Numbered from the stretch's first letter, positions 1 through 6,449 are shown. The stretch: DNA of 9,008 nt from Bacteroidales bacterium UBA1722 (GCA_002317435.1 DCIQ01000005.1:33476-42483), one strand, 5' to 3'. The notes: generated by a model not told the origin, from the letters alone. Numbers and translations are program-made.

Positions 1-1
1 T

Positions 2-595
2 CCGGACACACCTTTCTCTGTAGACACCTTCCATTCAGAGGTAATCCGCAGAGTTTATGATTCCTTCGGCCCGTTTATGGTAAACGATATTTCGGCGGGA
101 AGACTCGATGAGGCGATGCTGCCACTGGTCGGCCGCCTCGGCCTCAGATATGTGGCGATGCACAGTCGCGGCACACCCGAAACGATGCAGAGTATGTGTG
201 AGTATGAGAACGTGACCGATGACATCTGCCATTTCTTCCGCGAATTCGCGGTACAGGCTGAAGATGCAGGGATAAAAGACTGGATAGCCGACCCGGGATT
301 CGGTTTCGCGAAGACGATACCCCAGAATCTGGAAATGCTCGAAAACATCGACCGTTTCGCACTCCCCGGCCACGACCTTCTGATAGGCATCAGCAGAAAA
401 AGCTTTCTTTACCGGCCTCTCGGGCTCACCCCCGAAGAAGCCCTCCCCGCCACCACCGAAGCCCATACGAAAATACTGAATATTCTCAGCGGGAAGGTCC
501 CCCATCCTCTGACAGTATGGCTCAGGGTTCATGACATCGCCCCGGCTGCGGGAATCAGAGAATACGATATAGTAAAAATATTTACACATCGTTGA
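2..595 (+). CDS. folP: Dihydropteroate synthase (3' part only)
   Basis: This enzyme condenses 6-hydroxymethyl-7,8-dihydropterin pyrophosphate with p-aminobenzoate to give dihydropteroate in cytosolic folate synthesis; it is the sulfonamide target. The reading frame is open from the window edge, so about 197 C-terminal residues are visible and roughly the first 75-80 are missing, judged against the usual length near 275. Family motifs appear in the right order: SVDTF at the start, VNDISAG, AMHSRGTPETM, DPGFGFAKT near 290-316, GISRKSFL near 386-409 and LRVHD at 521-535. The pterin and sulfonamide-site motifs in the visible part look intact. One oddity lies just before LRVHD: the stretch encoded by 491-520 reads GKVPHPLTVW, where the family usually has a short helix ending in Gly-Ala-x-Ile/Leu. 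The internal Met at 77 is not a start. In many Bacteroidetes folP is followed by a diadenylate cyclase gene (from memory); here a Fic gene follows. Confidence 0.95.
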   Translation, partial: PDTPFSVDTFHSEVIRRVYDSFGPFMVNDISAGRLDEAMLPLVGRLGLRYVAMHSRGTPETMQSMCEYENVTDDICHFFREFAVQAEDAGIKDWIADPGFGFAKTIPQNLEMLENIDRFALPGHDLLIGISRKSFLYRPLGLTPEEALPATTEAHTKILNILSGKVPHPLTVWLRVHDIAPAAGIREYDIVKIFTHR

Positions 596-649
596 AACAT
601 GTAAAGAAAATCGAATTTTCTTGCTATATTCAGCCCAACGTGTAAAGAA
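581..649. promoter_or_regulatory. Cluster of three TGTAAA motifs upstream of the Fic gene
   Basis: Core TGTAAA occurs on the + strand at 600-605 and 641-646, and as its complement TTTACA at 581-586. The two + strand copies share 12 of 13 bases, AAC(A/G)TGTAAAGAA, at 596-608 and 637-649. Their 41-bp offset is close to four helical turns. The first pair, TTTACA-N13-TGTAAA, is an inverted repeat over the folP stop codon. The last copy ends 16 bp before the predicted -7 box of the Fic gene, where a -33 contact would fall. This would suit an operator, perhaps for the winged-helix part of the Fic protein itself, but that is inference; AT-rich spacers produce such repeats by chance. Confidence 0.35.
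604..622 (+). terminator. Small AT-rich hairpin after folP
   Basis: A perfect 8-bp inverted repeat, AAGAAAAT / ATTTTCTT with a 3-nt CGA loop, starts 9 nt after the folP stop codon. It is AT-rich and no long T-run follows beyond the right arm, so it would be at best a weak terminator of folP. It may equally be part of the regulatory region of the Fic gene, since its left arm overlaps one of the repeated TGTAAAGAA motifs. Confidence 0.3.
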
Positions 650-665
650 TCCTTGTTTTTTTTAA

Positions 666-673
666 TATATTTG
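666..673 (+). promoter_or_regulatory. Bacteroidetes -7 element for the Fic gene
   Basis: TATATTTG matches the Bacteroidetes primary sigma factor -7 consensus TAnnTTTG exactly. It lies 18 nt before the ATG at 692, which gives a leader of roughly 12 nt. I see no TTTG-type -33 element at 17-23 nt upstream; that place is occupied by the second TGTAAAGAA repeat. The promoter may therefore be weak or need an activator. Confidence 0.45.
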
Positions 674-691
674 TCTGAGATAACAAATGAC

Positions 692-1810
692 ATGTACGAT
701 ATTCCATCACTTCCATTCTCATACGAGGTTGAGACAAAAAGGGTACTGAAGCAGGTTGCAAAGTCTTCTCGAGCACTTGCTGAATTAAAAGGCGCGGTGC
801 TTTCTATGCCTAATACCTCAATTTTAATAAGCACCCTCTCTCTTCAGGAAGCAAAGGATAGTTCAGCTGTAGAAAGCATCATTACGACACACGATGAACT
901 CTATCGTGCGACAATATCAAGTGCCAATGTTATTTCTCCAGCAGCAAAAGAGGTGCGAGATTATTCTAATGCCCTGATATATGGCTATGAACAGGTGACT
1001 AAAAGAGGGCTTCTCACAAATAACGACATTATCGAAGTATACCGTAAGATTAAACATAATGATGCAGGATTTCGAAATACCCCAGGAACCACTCTAAAAA
1101 ATGATCTGACTGGCGAAATTGTGTATCAGCCGCCTCAAAAATACGAGGACATCGTGTCTTATATGTCCAATTTGGAAAAGTTTATCAACGATGCGGAACT
1201 CTCGGATTATGACCCGCTCGTCAAGATGTGTATCATTCATCACCAGTTTGAGAGCATTCATCCATTCTCTGATGGAAACGGAAGAACGGGCAGGGTCGTC
1301 AATATCCTTTATCTGGTCCTTACCCAATTATTGGATATACCGGTTCTATATCTGAGCCGTTTTATTATTAAGAATAAGGCTGAATATTACTATTGGCTTC
1401 AGGCGGTAAGAGATGATAGTTCAAATTGGGAGAACTGGATTCTGTTTTTGCTTAAAGGAATGGAAGAAACGGCAAACGAAACGATCAGACTCGTTCTTGA
1501 TATTAAAGACCTTATGATGGAATATAAACACCTTATCCGAGAGAAACTTCCTAAGGTGTATTCGCAGGACCTTCTCAACAATTTGTTTATGCACCCTTAT
1601 ACCAAGATAGAGTTTGTCTCGGGAGAGTTACAAGTATCCAGACCTACCGCTACTTCTTACTTAAATCAACTTACGTCTTTAGGGATCATTGAAAAGGTCA
1701 AGATGGGAAGAGACAACATTTTCATTAACACCAAGCTTTTCAATCTCTTGATGAATGCTTTCCATTACGAACAGAGCGCAGAAAATTACAGAAAGATCGT
1801 AACTGACTAA
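692..1810 (+). CDS. Fic-domain protein (probable AMP-transferase) with C-terminal winged helix
   Basis: Fic proteins usually transfer AMP from ATP to a hydroxyl side chain of a target protein, and some reverse it. The product has 372 residues. The complete catalytic motif HPFSDGNGRTGR is at residues 190-201 (catalytic H190), and a flap-like segment VYQPP is near 144-148. An N-terminal inhibitory-helix motif, SSAVES at 57-62, fits SxxxE with E61 as the Glu that would block ATP, as in class II Fic proteins; the next position is Ser, not the usual Gly or Asn. Residues about 291-350, with SRPTATSYLNQLTSLGIIEK, resemble a winged helix-turn-helix seen in many stand-alone Fic proteins. I chose ATG 692 over the in-frame TTG at 653, because the -7 box at 666-673 lies between them. 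The gene is AT-rich (19 G+C in 1021-1080, against 37 in 3481-3540 of purB), which suggests horizontal acquisition. No partner antitoxin gene is adjacent. The target is unknown. Confidence 0.92.
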   Translation: MYDIPSLPFSYEVETKRVLKQVAKSSRALAELKGAVLSMPNTSILISTLSLQEAKDSSAVESIITTHDELYRATISSANVISPAAKEVRDYSNALIYGYEQVTKRGLLTNNDIIEVYRKIKHNDAGFRNTPGTTLKNDLTGEIVYQPPQKYEDIVSYMSNLEKFINDAELSDYDPLVKMCIIHHQFESIHPFSDGNGRTGRVVNILYLVLTQLLDIPVLYLSRFIIKNKAEYYYWLQAVRDDSSNWENWILFLLKGMEETANETIRLVLDIKDLMMEYKHLIREKLPKVYSQDLLNNLFMHPYTKIEFVSGELQVSRPTATSYLNQLTSLGIIEKVKMGRDNIFINTKLFNLLMNAFHYEQSAENYRKIVTD

Positions 1811-1910
1811 TCTTTCTGCTGCCCGAAGAAATACAGTTTTCTGCAAGAGATTGCAGATGATAAAGTTGGCAGGTGCAGTCTAGCCGACTGGCTGTCCGCA
1901 TCAGGCAGCA
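1811..1910. repeat. Convergent spacer with nested inverted repeats
   Basis: This 100-bp gap between the convergent Fic and pth genes holds three inverted repeats. TCTGCAA-GAGA-TTGCAGA at 1840-1857 is a perfect 7-bp stem with a 4-nt loop. CAGTC-TAGCC-GACTG lies at 1876-1890. TGCTGCC at 1817-1823 can pair with GGCAGCA at 1904-1910, enclosing the other two. No arm is followed by a T-run on either strand, so these are not textbook Rho-independent terminators. They could mark a weak two-way termination region or be chance. Confidence 0.35.
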
Positions 1911-2495
1911 TCAATTCCCATCCGCCTGTTTAGGCTTGGTATTGACCACGTTCATCGCCCTGTCGGGCCCTACCGAGACGAATGTCTCCACCGCCTTGAT
2001 GGCCCGCGGCAGGGCCTCATCTATCTCCGGCTTCTCTTCGGGAGTCCATTTCCCAAGAACGAAATCCACCTGCGAACCGAAGCCGAAGTGGGAGCCTATG
2101 CCGATGCGCAGACGGCACCACTGGTCGGTCCCCAGCATATCGGTAATGTTCTGCAGACCGTTATGCCCTCCGGCACTCCCGCGCTTCCGCATACGGAGCA
2201 TCCCCGGCGGAAGTGCCATATCATCGGAGATGACCAGAAGGTTTTCGAGCGGAATCTTGAGTTTCTGCACCCAGTAGTTGACAGCTTTCCCGCTGAGATT
2301 CATATAGGTGGAAGGCTTGAGAAGTGTCAGGACATGTCCCCTGTAGCGGATTTCCGCCACGTCACCGTATCTCTGGGTGGTAAAAGAAACATTGGACGTC
2401 TGAGCCCAGACGTCCAATGTAGAGAACCCTATATTATGTCTGGTGCCGATATACTCGTAACCGATGTTACCGAGACCGACTATAAGATAGTTCAT
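1911..2495 (-). CDS. pth: Peptidyl-tRNA hydrolase
   Basis: Pth cleaves the ester bond of peptidyl-tRNAs that fall off stalled ribosomes, recycling the tRNA in the cytosol. The protein has 194 residues, the normal size. It keeps the family signature at the N terminus (IVGLGN, then TRHNIGF) with N10 and catalytic H20, the MNLSGK motif with N66, the DD-x-ALPPG segment with D91 matching the E. coli catalytic Asp93 by position, and GGHNG with N112. RLRIGIG and FVLGKW are also typical. The ATG at 2495 begins the protein exactly at the expected MNYLIVGLGN. It lies 38 nt downstream of rplY on the same strand, a pairing common in bacteria, and is probably transcribed from the rplY promoter. No clear terminator follows it. 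Confidence 0.97.
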   Translation of the reverse strand: MNYLIVGLGNIGYEYIGTRHNIGFSTLDVWAQTSNVSFTTQRYGDVAEIRYRGHVLTLLKPSTYMNLSGKAVNYWVQKLKIPLENLLVISDDMALPPGMLRMRKRGSAGGHNGLQNITDMLGTDQWCRLRIGIGSHFGFGSQVDFVLGKWTPEEKPEIDEALPRAIKAVETFVSVGPDRAMNVVNTKPKQADGN

Positions 2496-2533
2496 AAGAA
2501 AATCAGCAAGACTGAAATGATCTTCAGGATTAC

Positions 2534-3115
2534 TTATTCGGCTTTATCTTCACTGGCAGCCGCCTCGGAGTTACGTGTAGCGCGTACGGCGCAGATAACG
2601 GTACCCTTAGGACTTACGATCTGAACGTTTTCATAGTTCAGGTCCCCGGCGGAAATCTGCTTCCCTATCTTCAGGGAAGTGATGTCGATGGTGAGGTCAT
2701 CGGGAAGATTGGCCATCAGAGCCGATACGCGGAGTTTGCGGACTCCCTGATAGAATTTGCCACCGGCCTTTACACCTTCGGCATTACCCGTAATCACGAG
2801 GGGAACGTCGATTACGATGGGCTTCTTATCATCCACTGCGAGGAAATCAACGTGGAGACAAGCATCGGTTACGGGATGGAACTGAAGTTCGTGGATGATG
2901 GCCAGATGGGATTCGCCCTCGATGTCGAGGTTGACGATGTGGCTGTACGGAGTGTGGGTCAGAGCCATGAGAGCCTTGGCTTCCACCGTGAAAATCTGAT
3001 TCTGTGTTCCGTTTCCGTAAAGGTTGCAGGGCACGAGACCTGCCTTTCTGAGATTCTTGACATCGGATTTCTTACCGACTGTCCTCTTGGTGGCTTTTAA
3101 AACGATCTGTTTCAT
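2534..3115 (-). CDS. rplY: Large-subunit ribosomal protein bL25 (CTC/TL5 type)
   Basis: bL25 binds 5S rRNA in the central protuberance of the 50S subunit; the two-domain form is also called general stress protein Ctc or TL5. The product has 193 residues, the length of the long form. The N-terminal 5S-binding domain (about 1-92) shows LRKAGLVPCNLYG at 22-34 and QFHPVTDACLHVDFL at 78-92. The C-terminal beta domain (about 98-180) shows the VKAGGK segment at 115-120. The tail after residue 181 is rich in Ala, Ser and acidic residues and is probably disordered. The gene is first in an operon with pth, and has a promoter about 150 nt upstream with a long structured leader. Confidence 0.97.
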   Translation of the reverse strand: MKQIVLKATKRTVGKKSDVKNLRKAGLVPCNLYGNGTQNQIFTVEAKALMALTHTPYSHIVNLDIEGESHLAIIHELQFHPVTDACLHVDFLAVDDKKPIVIDVPLVITGNAEGVKAGGKFYQGVRKLRVSALMANLPDDLTIDITSLKIGKQISAGDLNYENVQIVSPKGTVICAVRATRNSEAAASEDKAE

Positions 3116-3260
3116 AAGTGTGTTGTTAAAAATGTGTTACTCAGTCCGGTATCATCCGGACCCCATGGCACCAAAAAACCTTAGGCTTTTTAGGATGACC
3201 CGGCACGCGGCCGACGGAGATGAAAACACCCGCGCCGGAGCCCCCGAATCATTACTTATG
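3116..3260 (-). promoter_or_regulatory. Long structured 5' leader of rplY-pth
   Basis: The predicted transcription start near 3260 leaves about 145 nt before the rplY ATG. On the transcribed strand a GC-rich stem can form between 3230-3238 (CCGCGCCGG on +) and 3200-3210 (9 bp with a 2-nt bulge), and a perfect 6-bp stem GTCCGG/CCGGAC with a 6-nt loop at 3144-3161. An AT-rich imperfect inverted repeat lies at 3173-3196 between them. A small ORF runs from an ATG at 3252 to TAA at 3190 (20 codons, six of them Arg), starting just after the predicted transcription start and covering the first stem. Whether it is translated is unknown. The layout resembles an attenuator or an r-protein leader, but I recognise no known class. 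Confidence 0.35.
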
Positions 3261-3266
3261 GGGCGG

Positions 3267-3297
3267 CAAAAGTAGTCAAATTTTACTATATTCCAAA
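3267..3297 (-). promoter_or_regulatory. Promoter of rplY-pth
   Basis: Read on the minus strand, TTTG (3297-3294), a 19-nt spacer and TACTTTTG (3274-3267) fit the Bacteroidetes consensus TTTG-N17-23-TAnnTTTG without mismatch. This is the best promoter match in the window. Transcription would start near 3260. Its -33 element lies within the spacer of the opposing purB promoter. Confidence 0.65.
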
Positions 3298-3306
3298 CAT
3301 TTGGAT

Positions 3307-3314
3307 TACATTTG
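3307..3314 (+). promoter_or_regulatory. -7 element for purB
   Basis: TACATTTG matches TAnnTTTG and lies 25 nt before the purB ATG, giving a leader of about 20 nt. The -33 region (TTTTA at 3281-3285, 21-22 nt upstream) is only a partial match. The element sits back to back with the rplY promoter, about 32 bp from its -7 box. Confidence 0.5.
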
Positions 3315-3339
3315 CCTATTCAAAACAAACATACCATTT

Positions 3340-4674
3340 ATGCTTACATCCATCACCCCCATAGACGGCAGATACTATTCAAAAGTGGAAAATCTGTCAG
3401 AATACTATTCCGAATTCGCACTCATAAGATACAGGATCCGCGTGGAAGTGGAATATTTCATCGCCTTATGCTCCATGCCTCTTCCCCAGCTGGAAGACTT
3501 CGACCGCTCCCTCTTCGACCGTCTGCGCGAACTCTACAGGGATATAACCCCGGAAGAGGCCCGGCGGGTAAAAGATATAGAGAAGGTCACGAACCATGAT
3601 GTCAAGGCCATCGAATATTACATAAAGGAGCAGATGGACCTGCTCGGAATTCCGGAGCGTCATAAGAATTTCGTCCATTTCGGACTCACCTCCCAGGACA
3701 TAAACAACACTTCCATCCCCCTCTCCCTGATGGAAGGCATCCAGGATGTATATATCCCCGAACTGCAGCAGGTTCTGAATACCCTGACCGATATGTCCCA
3801 CGAGTGGAAAGCCGTCCCGATGATGGCCCACACCCACGGACAGCCCGCCTCCCCCACACGTCTGGGAAAGGAATTCAAAGTCTATGTGGTCCGTCTCCGC
3901 GAGCAGCTCAAAACCCTCCAGTCCGTTCCCTTCACGGCCAAGTTCGGCGGAGCTACAGGTAATCTGAACGCCCACTACGCAGCCTATCCCGACATCGACT
4001 GGAACGCCTTCGCCACCTCGTTCGTGGAAGACACCCTCGGACTCAAGAGGTCCTATCCCACCACACAGATAGAGCATTACGACCAGATAGCCGCCCTGTT
4101 CGACGCCATGCGCCGAATCAACACGATTCTCATCGATCTCTGCAGGGACATCTGGACATACATATCGATGGAGTATTTCAAGCAGAAGATAAAGGCAGGC
4201 GAGGTGGGCAGTTCCGCCATGCCCCATAAGGTGAATCCCATAGATTTCGAGAATGCCGAAGGCAATTTCGGGATGGCTGACGCCGTCTGCACTTTCCTCT
4301 CGATGAAGCTCCCCATCTCCCGCATGCAGCGCGACCTTACCGACTCCACCGTCCTCAGAAACGTGGGCGTCCCCATCGCACACTCCATCATCGCCCTCAA
4401 ATCTCTCGGAAAGGGACTGGGCAAACTGATTCTCAATGAGTCCAAGCTTCAGGAAGATCTCGAAAACAACTGGGCCGTAGTGGCCGAAGCCATCCAGACC
4501 ATCCTCCGCCGCGAAGGATATCCGAACCCCTACGAAACCCTGAAAGCGCTCACCCGCACGGGAGGCGCCGTCTCCCGCGAGACCATCTCCGAATTCATCG
4601 GCACCCTCGAAGTCTCCGATGCCGTAAAGGAAGAACTCCGCGCCATCTCCCCGATGAACTACACCGGCAAATAA
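3340..4674 (+). CDS. purB: Adenylosuccinate lyase
   Basis: PurB is a homotetrameric cytosolic enzyme that removes fumarate from SAICAR (forming AICAR) and from adenylosuccinate (forming AMP), acting twice in purine synthesis. The 444-residue product has all three conserved regions of the fumarase/aspartase superfamily: HFGLTSQDINNTS at 113-125, AHTHGQPASP at 163-172 with H166, and the signature GSSAMPHKVNPIDFEN at 290-305 with the catalytic Ser loop. TQIEHYDQIA at 242-251 is also typical. I chose the ATG at 3340 because the protein then begins MLTSITPIDGRY, as family members do. The frame stays open upstream to an ATG at 3220, but that would put the -7 box inside the gene and add a tail with no family features. 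A secreted M64 peptidase gene follows after 19 nt, so the two are probably cotranscribed. Confidence 0.97.
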   Translation: MLTSITPIDGRYYSKVENLSEYYSEFALIRYRIRVEVEYFIALCSMPLPQLEDFDRSLFDRLRELYRDITPEEARRVKDIEKVTNHDVKAIEYYIKEQMDLLGIPERHKNFVHFGLTSQDINNTSIPLSLMEGIQDVYIPELQQVLNTLTDMSHEWKAVPMMAHTHGQPASPTRLGKEFKVYVVRLREQLKTLQSVPFTAKFGGATGNLNAHYAAYPDIDWNAFATSFVEDTLGLKRSYPTTQIEHYDQIAALFDAMRRINTILIDLCRDIWTYISMEYFKQKIKAGEVGSSAMPHKVNPIDFENAEGNFGMADAVCTFLSMKLPISRMQRDLTDSTVLRNVGVPIAHSIIALKSLGKGLGKLILNESKLQEDLENNWAVVAEAIQTILRREGYPNPYETLKALTRTGGAVSRETISEFIGTLEVSDAVKEELRAISPMNYTGK

Positions 4675-4693
4675 TCAAATACCCCTATCCCCT

Positions 4694-5998
4694 ATGAGAA
4701 AAACAGCATTCCTGATCTTTTGCCTCACGGCAATATTCTCCTCCGCACCGATGTACGGGCAGCAGCCCGGCGTGTGCTACGACGAGTGGTTCACCCCTGA
4801 CCGTCTCCGCATCGACCTGGTCCTCTCCGGTAACGCGCAGCATCAGGAAATCGCCTTGAGCGCCCTGGTCCACGAATGCGGATGGTCCGGTCCGAAGACC
4901 TCCCTCACCGACCCTTTCCGTTACGGGGAATATTTCTATGAGCTCCGCTCGGGAGAGACGGTGCTCTTCTCCCGCGGGTTCTGCACCCTGTTTCAGGAAT
5001 GGCTCTCCACCGAGGAGGCCAAGACCGTGACCCGTGCATTCACCAACTGCATCTGGACTCCTTTCCCGAAACGCCCCTGCGAACTGGTAATCTCCCACAG
5101 AAACTGGAATACCGGCGAATTCGAAGAGACGTTCCATTACACCATAGACCCTTCGAAGAAGAGTATAAGCCACGAGAAGGAAAACTTCTGGGAAGTGGTG
5201 AAGGTACAGGACAGCGGGGATACGGAGGAGAAGGTGGATCTGTTGTTCATTGCCGAAGGCTATACTCTGGAAGAGATGCCCAAGTTCATTTCGGACGTGA
5301 AACGGATGACCGAAGCCATGTTCCTGCTCGAACCGTACAGGAGCCACCGGCCGGATTTCAACGTTTGGGCTGTCAAATCCGTCTCCGAAGAGTCGGGGAC
5401 CGACATCCCGAATCAGGACATCTGGAGGAACACTGTCCTGAATTCATCGTTCTATACCTTCGAAGAGGACAGGTATCTTACTGCCCCGGACCACCTGAGC
5501 GTGGCGAGAGCAGCTTCCGGTGCACCTTTCGACGCCTTGTTCGTGCTGGTGAATTCACAGAAATACGGCGGAGGGGGCATCTATAACTTCTACTCCCTCA
5601 CTACGGTGGACAACCGCTGGACCGAAGAGGTTCTGATTCACGAATTCGGACACAGTTTCGCCGGGCTGGGGGACGAATACTACACCCCGGGAGCGATGGA
5701 TGAGATGTATAACAAGAAAGTGGAGCCGTGGGAGCCGAACATCACCACTCTGGTGGATTTCGGCTCCAAATGGAAAGACCTGCTCACTCCCGGTGTCCAG
5801 ATACCCACTCCCGCAGTGGAGGCCAATATGAACGTGGTGGGAGTGTTCGAAGGGGCCGGATACCAGAGCAAGGGCATCTACCGCCCCGTGATGGACTGCA
5901 GGATGAGGGTAAACCAGTGTGAAGGCTTCTGCCCCGTCTGCCGGAGAGTCATCGAAAGGATGATCGACTTCTGGTGCGGGAGAAAAGTCACCGAATAG
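4694..5998 (+). CDS. Secreted M64-family (IgA-peptidase-like) metallopeptidase
   Basis: Family M64 is named after a clostridial IgA1/IgA2 protease, and short members are common in Bacteroidales. The 434-residue product has a signal peptide (Lys-Arg start, hydrophobic core about 5-19, cleavage plausible after MYG at 20-22; no lipobox). An N-terminal beta-type domain (about 27-165) is followed by the peptidase domain. The zinc motif is HEFGHSFAGLGDEYY at 316-330: H316 and H320 as ligands, E317 catalytic, and the DEY downstream that is typical of the family. Cysteines C402, C409, C413 and C416 near the C terminus include the FCPVC motif, which I recall as a family feature. The protein should act in the periplasm or outside the cell. 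Its substrate is unknown; IgA cleavage cannot be assumed for this short form. It follows purB by 19 nt and is closed by a strong terminator. Confidence 0.9.
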   Translation: MRKTAFLIFCLTAIFSSAPMYGQQPGVCYDEWFTPDRLRIDLVLSGNAQHQEIALSALVHECGWSGPKTSLTDPFRYGEYFYELRSGETVLFSRGFCTLFQEWLSTEEAKTVTRAFTNCIWTPFPKRPCELVISHRNWNTGEFEETFHYTIDPSKKSISHEKENFWEVVKVQDSGDTEEKVDLLFIAEGYTLEEMPKFISDVKRMTEAMFLLEPYRSHRPDFNVWAVKSVSEESGTDIPNQDIWRNTVLNSSFYTFEEDRYLTAPDHLSVARAASGAPFDALFVLVNSQKYGGGGIYNFYSLTTVDNRWTEEVLIHEFGHSFAGLGDEYYTPGAMDEMYNKKVEPWEPNITTLVDFGSKWKDLLTPGVQIPTPAVEANMNVVGVFEGAGYQSKGIYRPVMDCRMRVNQCEGFCPVCRRVIERMIDFWCGRKVTE

Positions 5999-6020
5999 GA
6001 CCATGCCCTTCACCATGAAT

Positions 6021-6052
6021 GAAAGAGCCGACCCAGCCGGGCCGGCTTTTTC
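6021..6052 (+). terminator. Strong Rho-independent terminator, probably bidirectional
   Basis: GAAAGAGCCG (6021-6030) pairs with CGGCTTTTTC (6043-6052), with one G-U pair. The stem continues past an A-C mismatch with CCC/GGG around an AGCC tetraloop. The right arm carries a T5 run. The complement also has a T-containing arm, and the structure lies between the convergent ends of the M64 gene (5998) and the S4 gene (6078), so it can serve both. Confidence 0.85.
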
Positions 6053-6077
6053 ATTTGGTCCGAAGAGACGGATTATC

Positions 6078-6449
6078 TCAGAGCTCCTCCATCAGCTTGT
6101 CGAGGTCGCGGCGCTCCTTCTTGGTGGGGCGGCCGGTGCCGCGGTCGCGTTTTACGAAGATGGTTTCGAAGGGGGCGTTGAGTTTCTCAAGTTCCTCCGC
6201 GGGGGTGATGTCCTCGGCATAGGTGGGGACGTTTTTGGCGCCTTGCCTATTGCCGACAGGCATAATCACTCTCCACTGATAGTGGATGCTCCCCTTGCGG
6301 ACGGAGACTATGTCCCCCTCCTTTATCTCCTTGGAAGCCTTGGCCTCCTGACCGTTCACCTCCACCTTGCCGCTCCGGCAGGCGTCGGTGGCTTCCGTGC
6401 GGGTCTTGTAAACCCGGATGGACCATAGGAATTTATCTACACGTTCCAT
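6078..6449 (-). CDS. hslR: S4-domain RNA-binding protein, Hsp15-like
   Basis: The 123-residue product is a small basic S4-domain protein of the Hsp15 (HslR, COG1188) type. E. coli Hsp15 binds 50S subunits that carry a stranded peptidyl-tRNA and helps recycle them. The S4 domain fills residues 1 to about 60: RVDKFLWSIRVYKTRTEA at 3-20, then CRSGKVEVNGQ at 24-34 and the EGDIVSV turn at 44-50. The basic C-terminal segment RDRGTGRPTKKERRDL at 101-116 is typical and would contact RNA. The ATG at 6449 gives the expected MERVDKFLW start. It is the last gene of the CPBP-manA-S4 operon, 12 nt after manA. The role in rescue is inferred from the family; gene-level orthology to E. coli hslR is probable, not certain. 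Confidence 0.9.
   Translation of the reverse strand: MERVDKFLWSIRVYKTRTEATDACRSGKVEVNGQEAKASKEIKEGDIVSVRKGSIHYQWRVIMPVGNRQGAKNVPTYAEDITPAEELEKLNAPFETIFVKRDRGTGRPTKKERRDLDKLMEEL

Noticed and set aside
1861..1910. Possible tRNA remnant or attachment site after the Fic gene
   Set aside because: The short stems do not make a cloverleaf, no TTCRA-type T-loop is present, and no direct repeats flank the Fic gene.
3173..3196. Possible intrinsic terminator in the rplY leader (AT-rich inverted repeat with a T6 run on the minus strand)
   Set aside because: The stem directly before the T-run is only a few pairs with mismatches; too weak to call a terminator.
3220..3339. Upstream extension of purB from the ATG at 3220
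   Set aside because: It would include both predicted promoters and add 40 residues not found in adenylosuccinate lyases.
3466..4383. 305-codon open frame antisense to purB
   Set aside because: It lies wholly inside purB, has no recognisable domain, and its length is expected from the GC-rich codon usage of the sense gene.
4685..5347. 220-codon open frame antisense to the M64 gene
   Set aside because: It overlaps the signal peptide and N-terminal domain of a well-supported gene, has no promoter and no family motifs.
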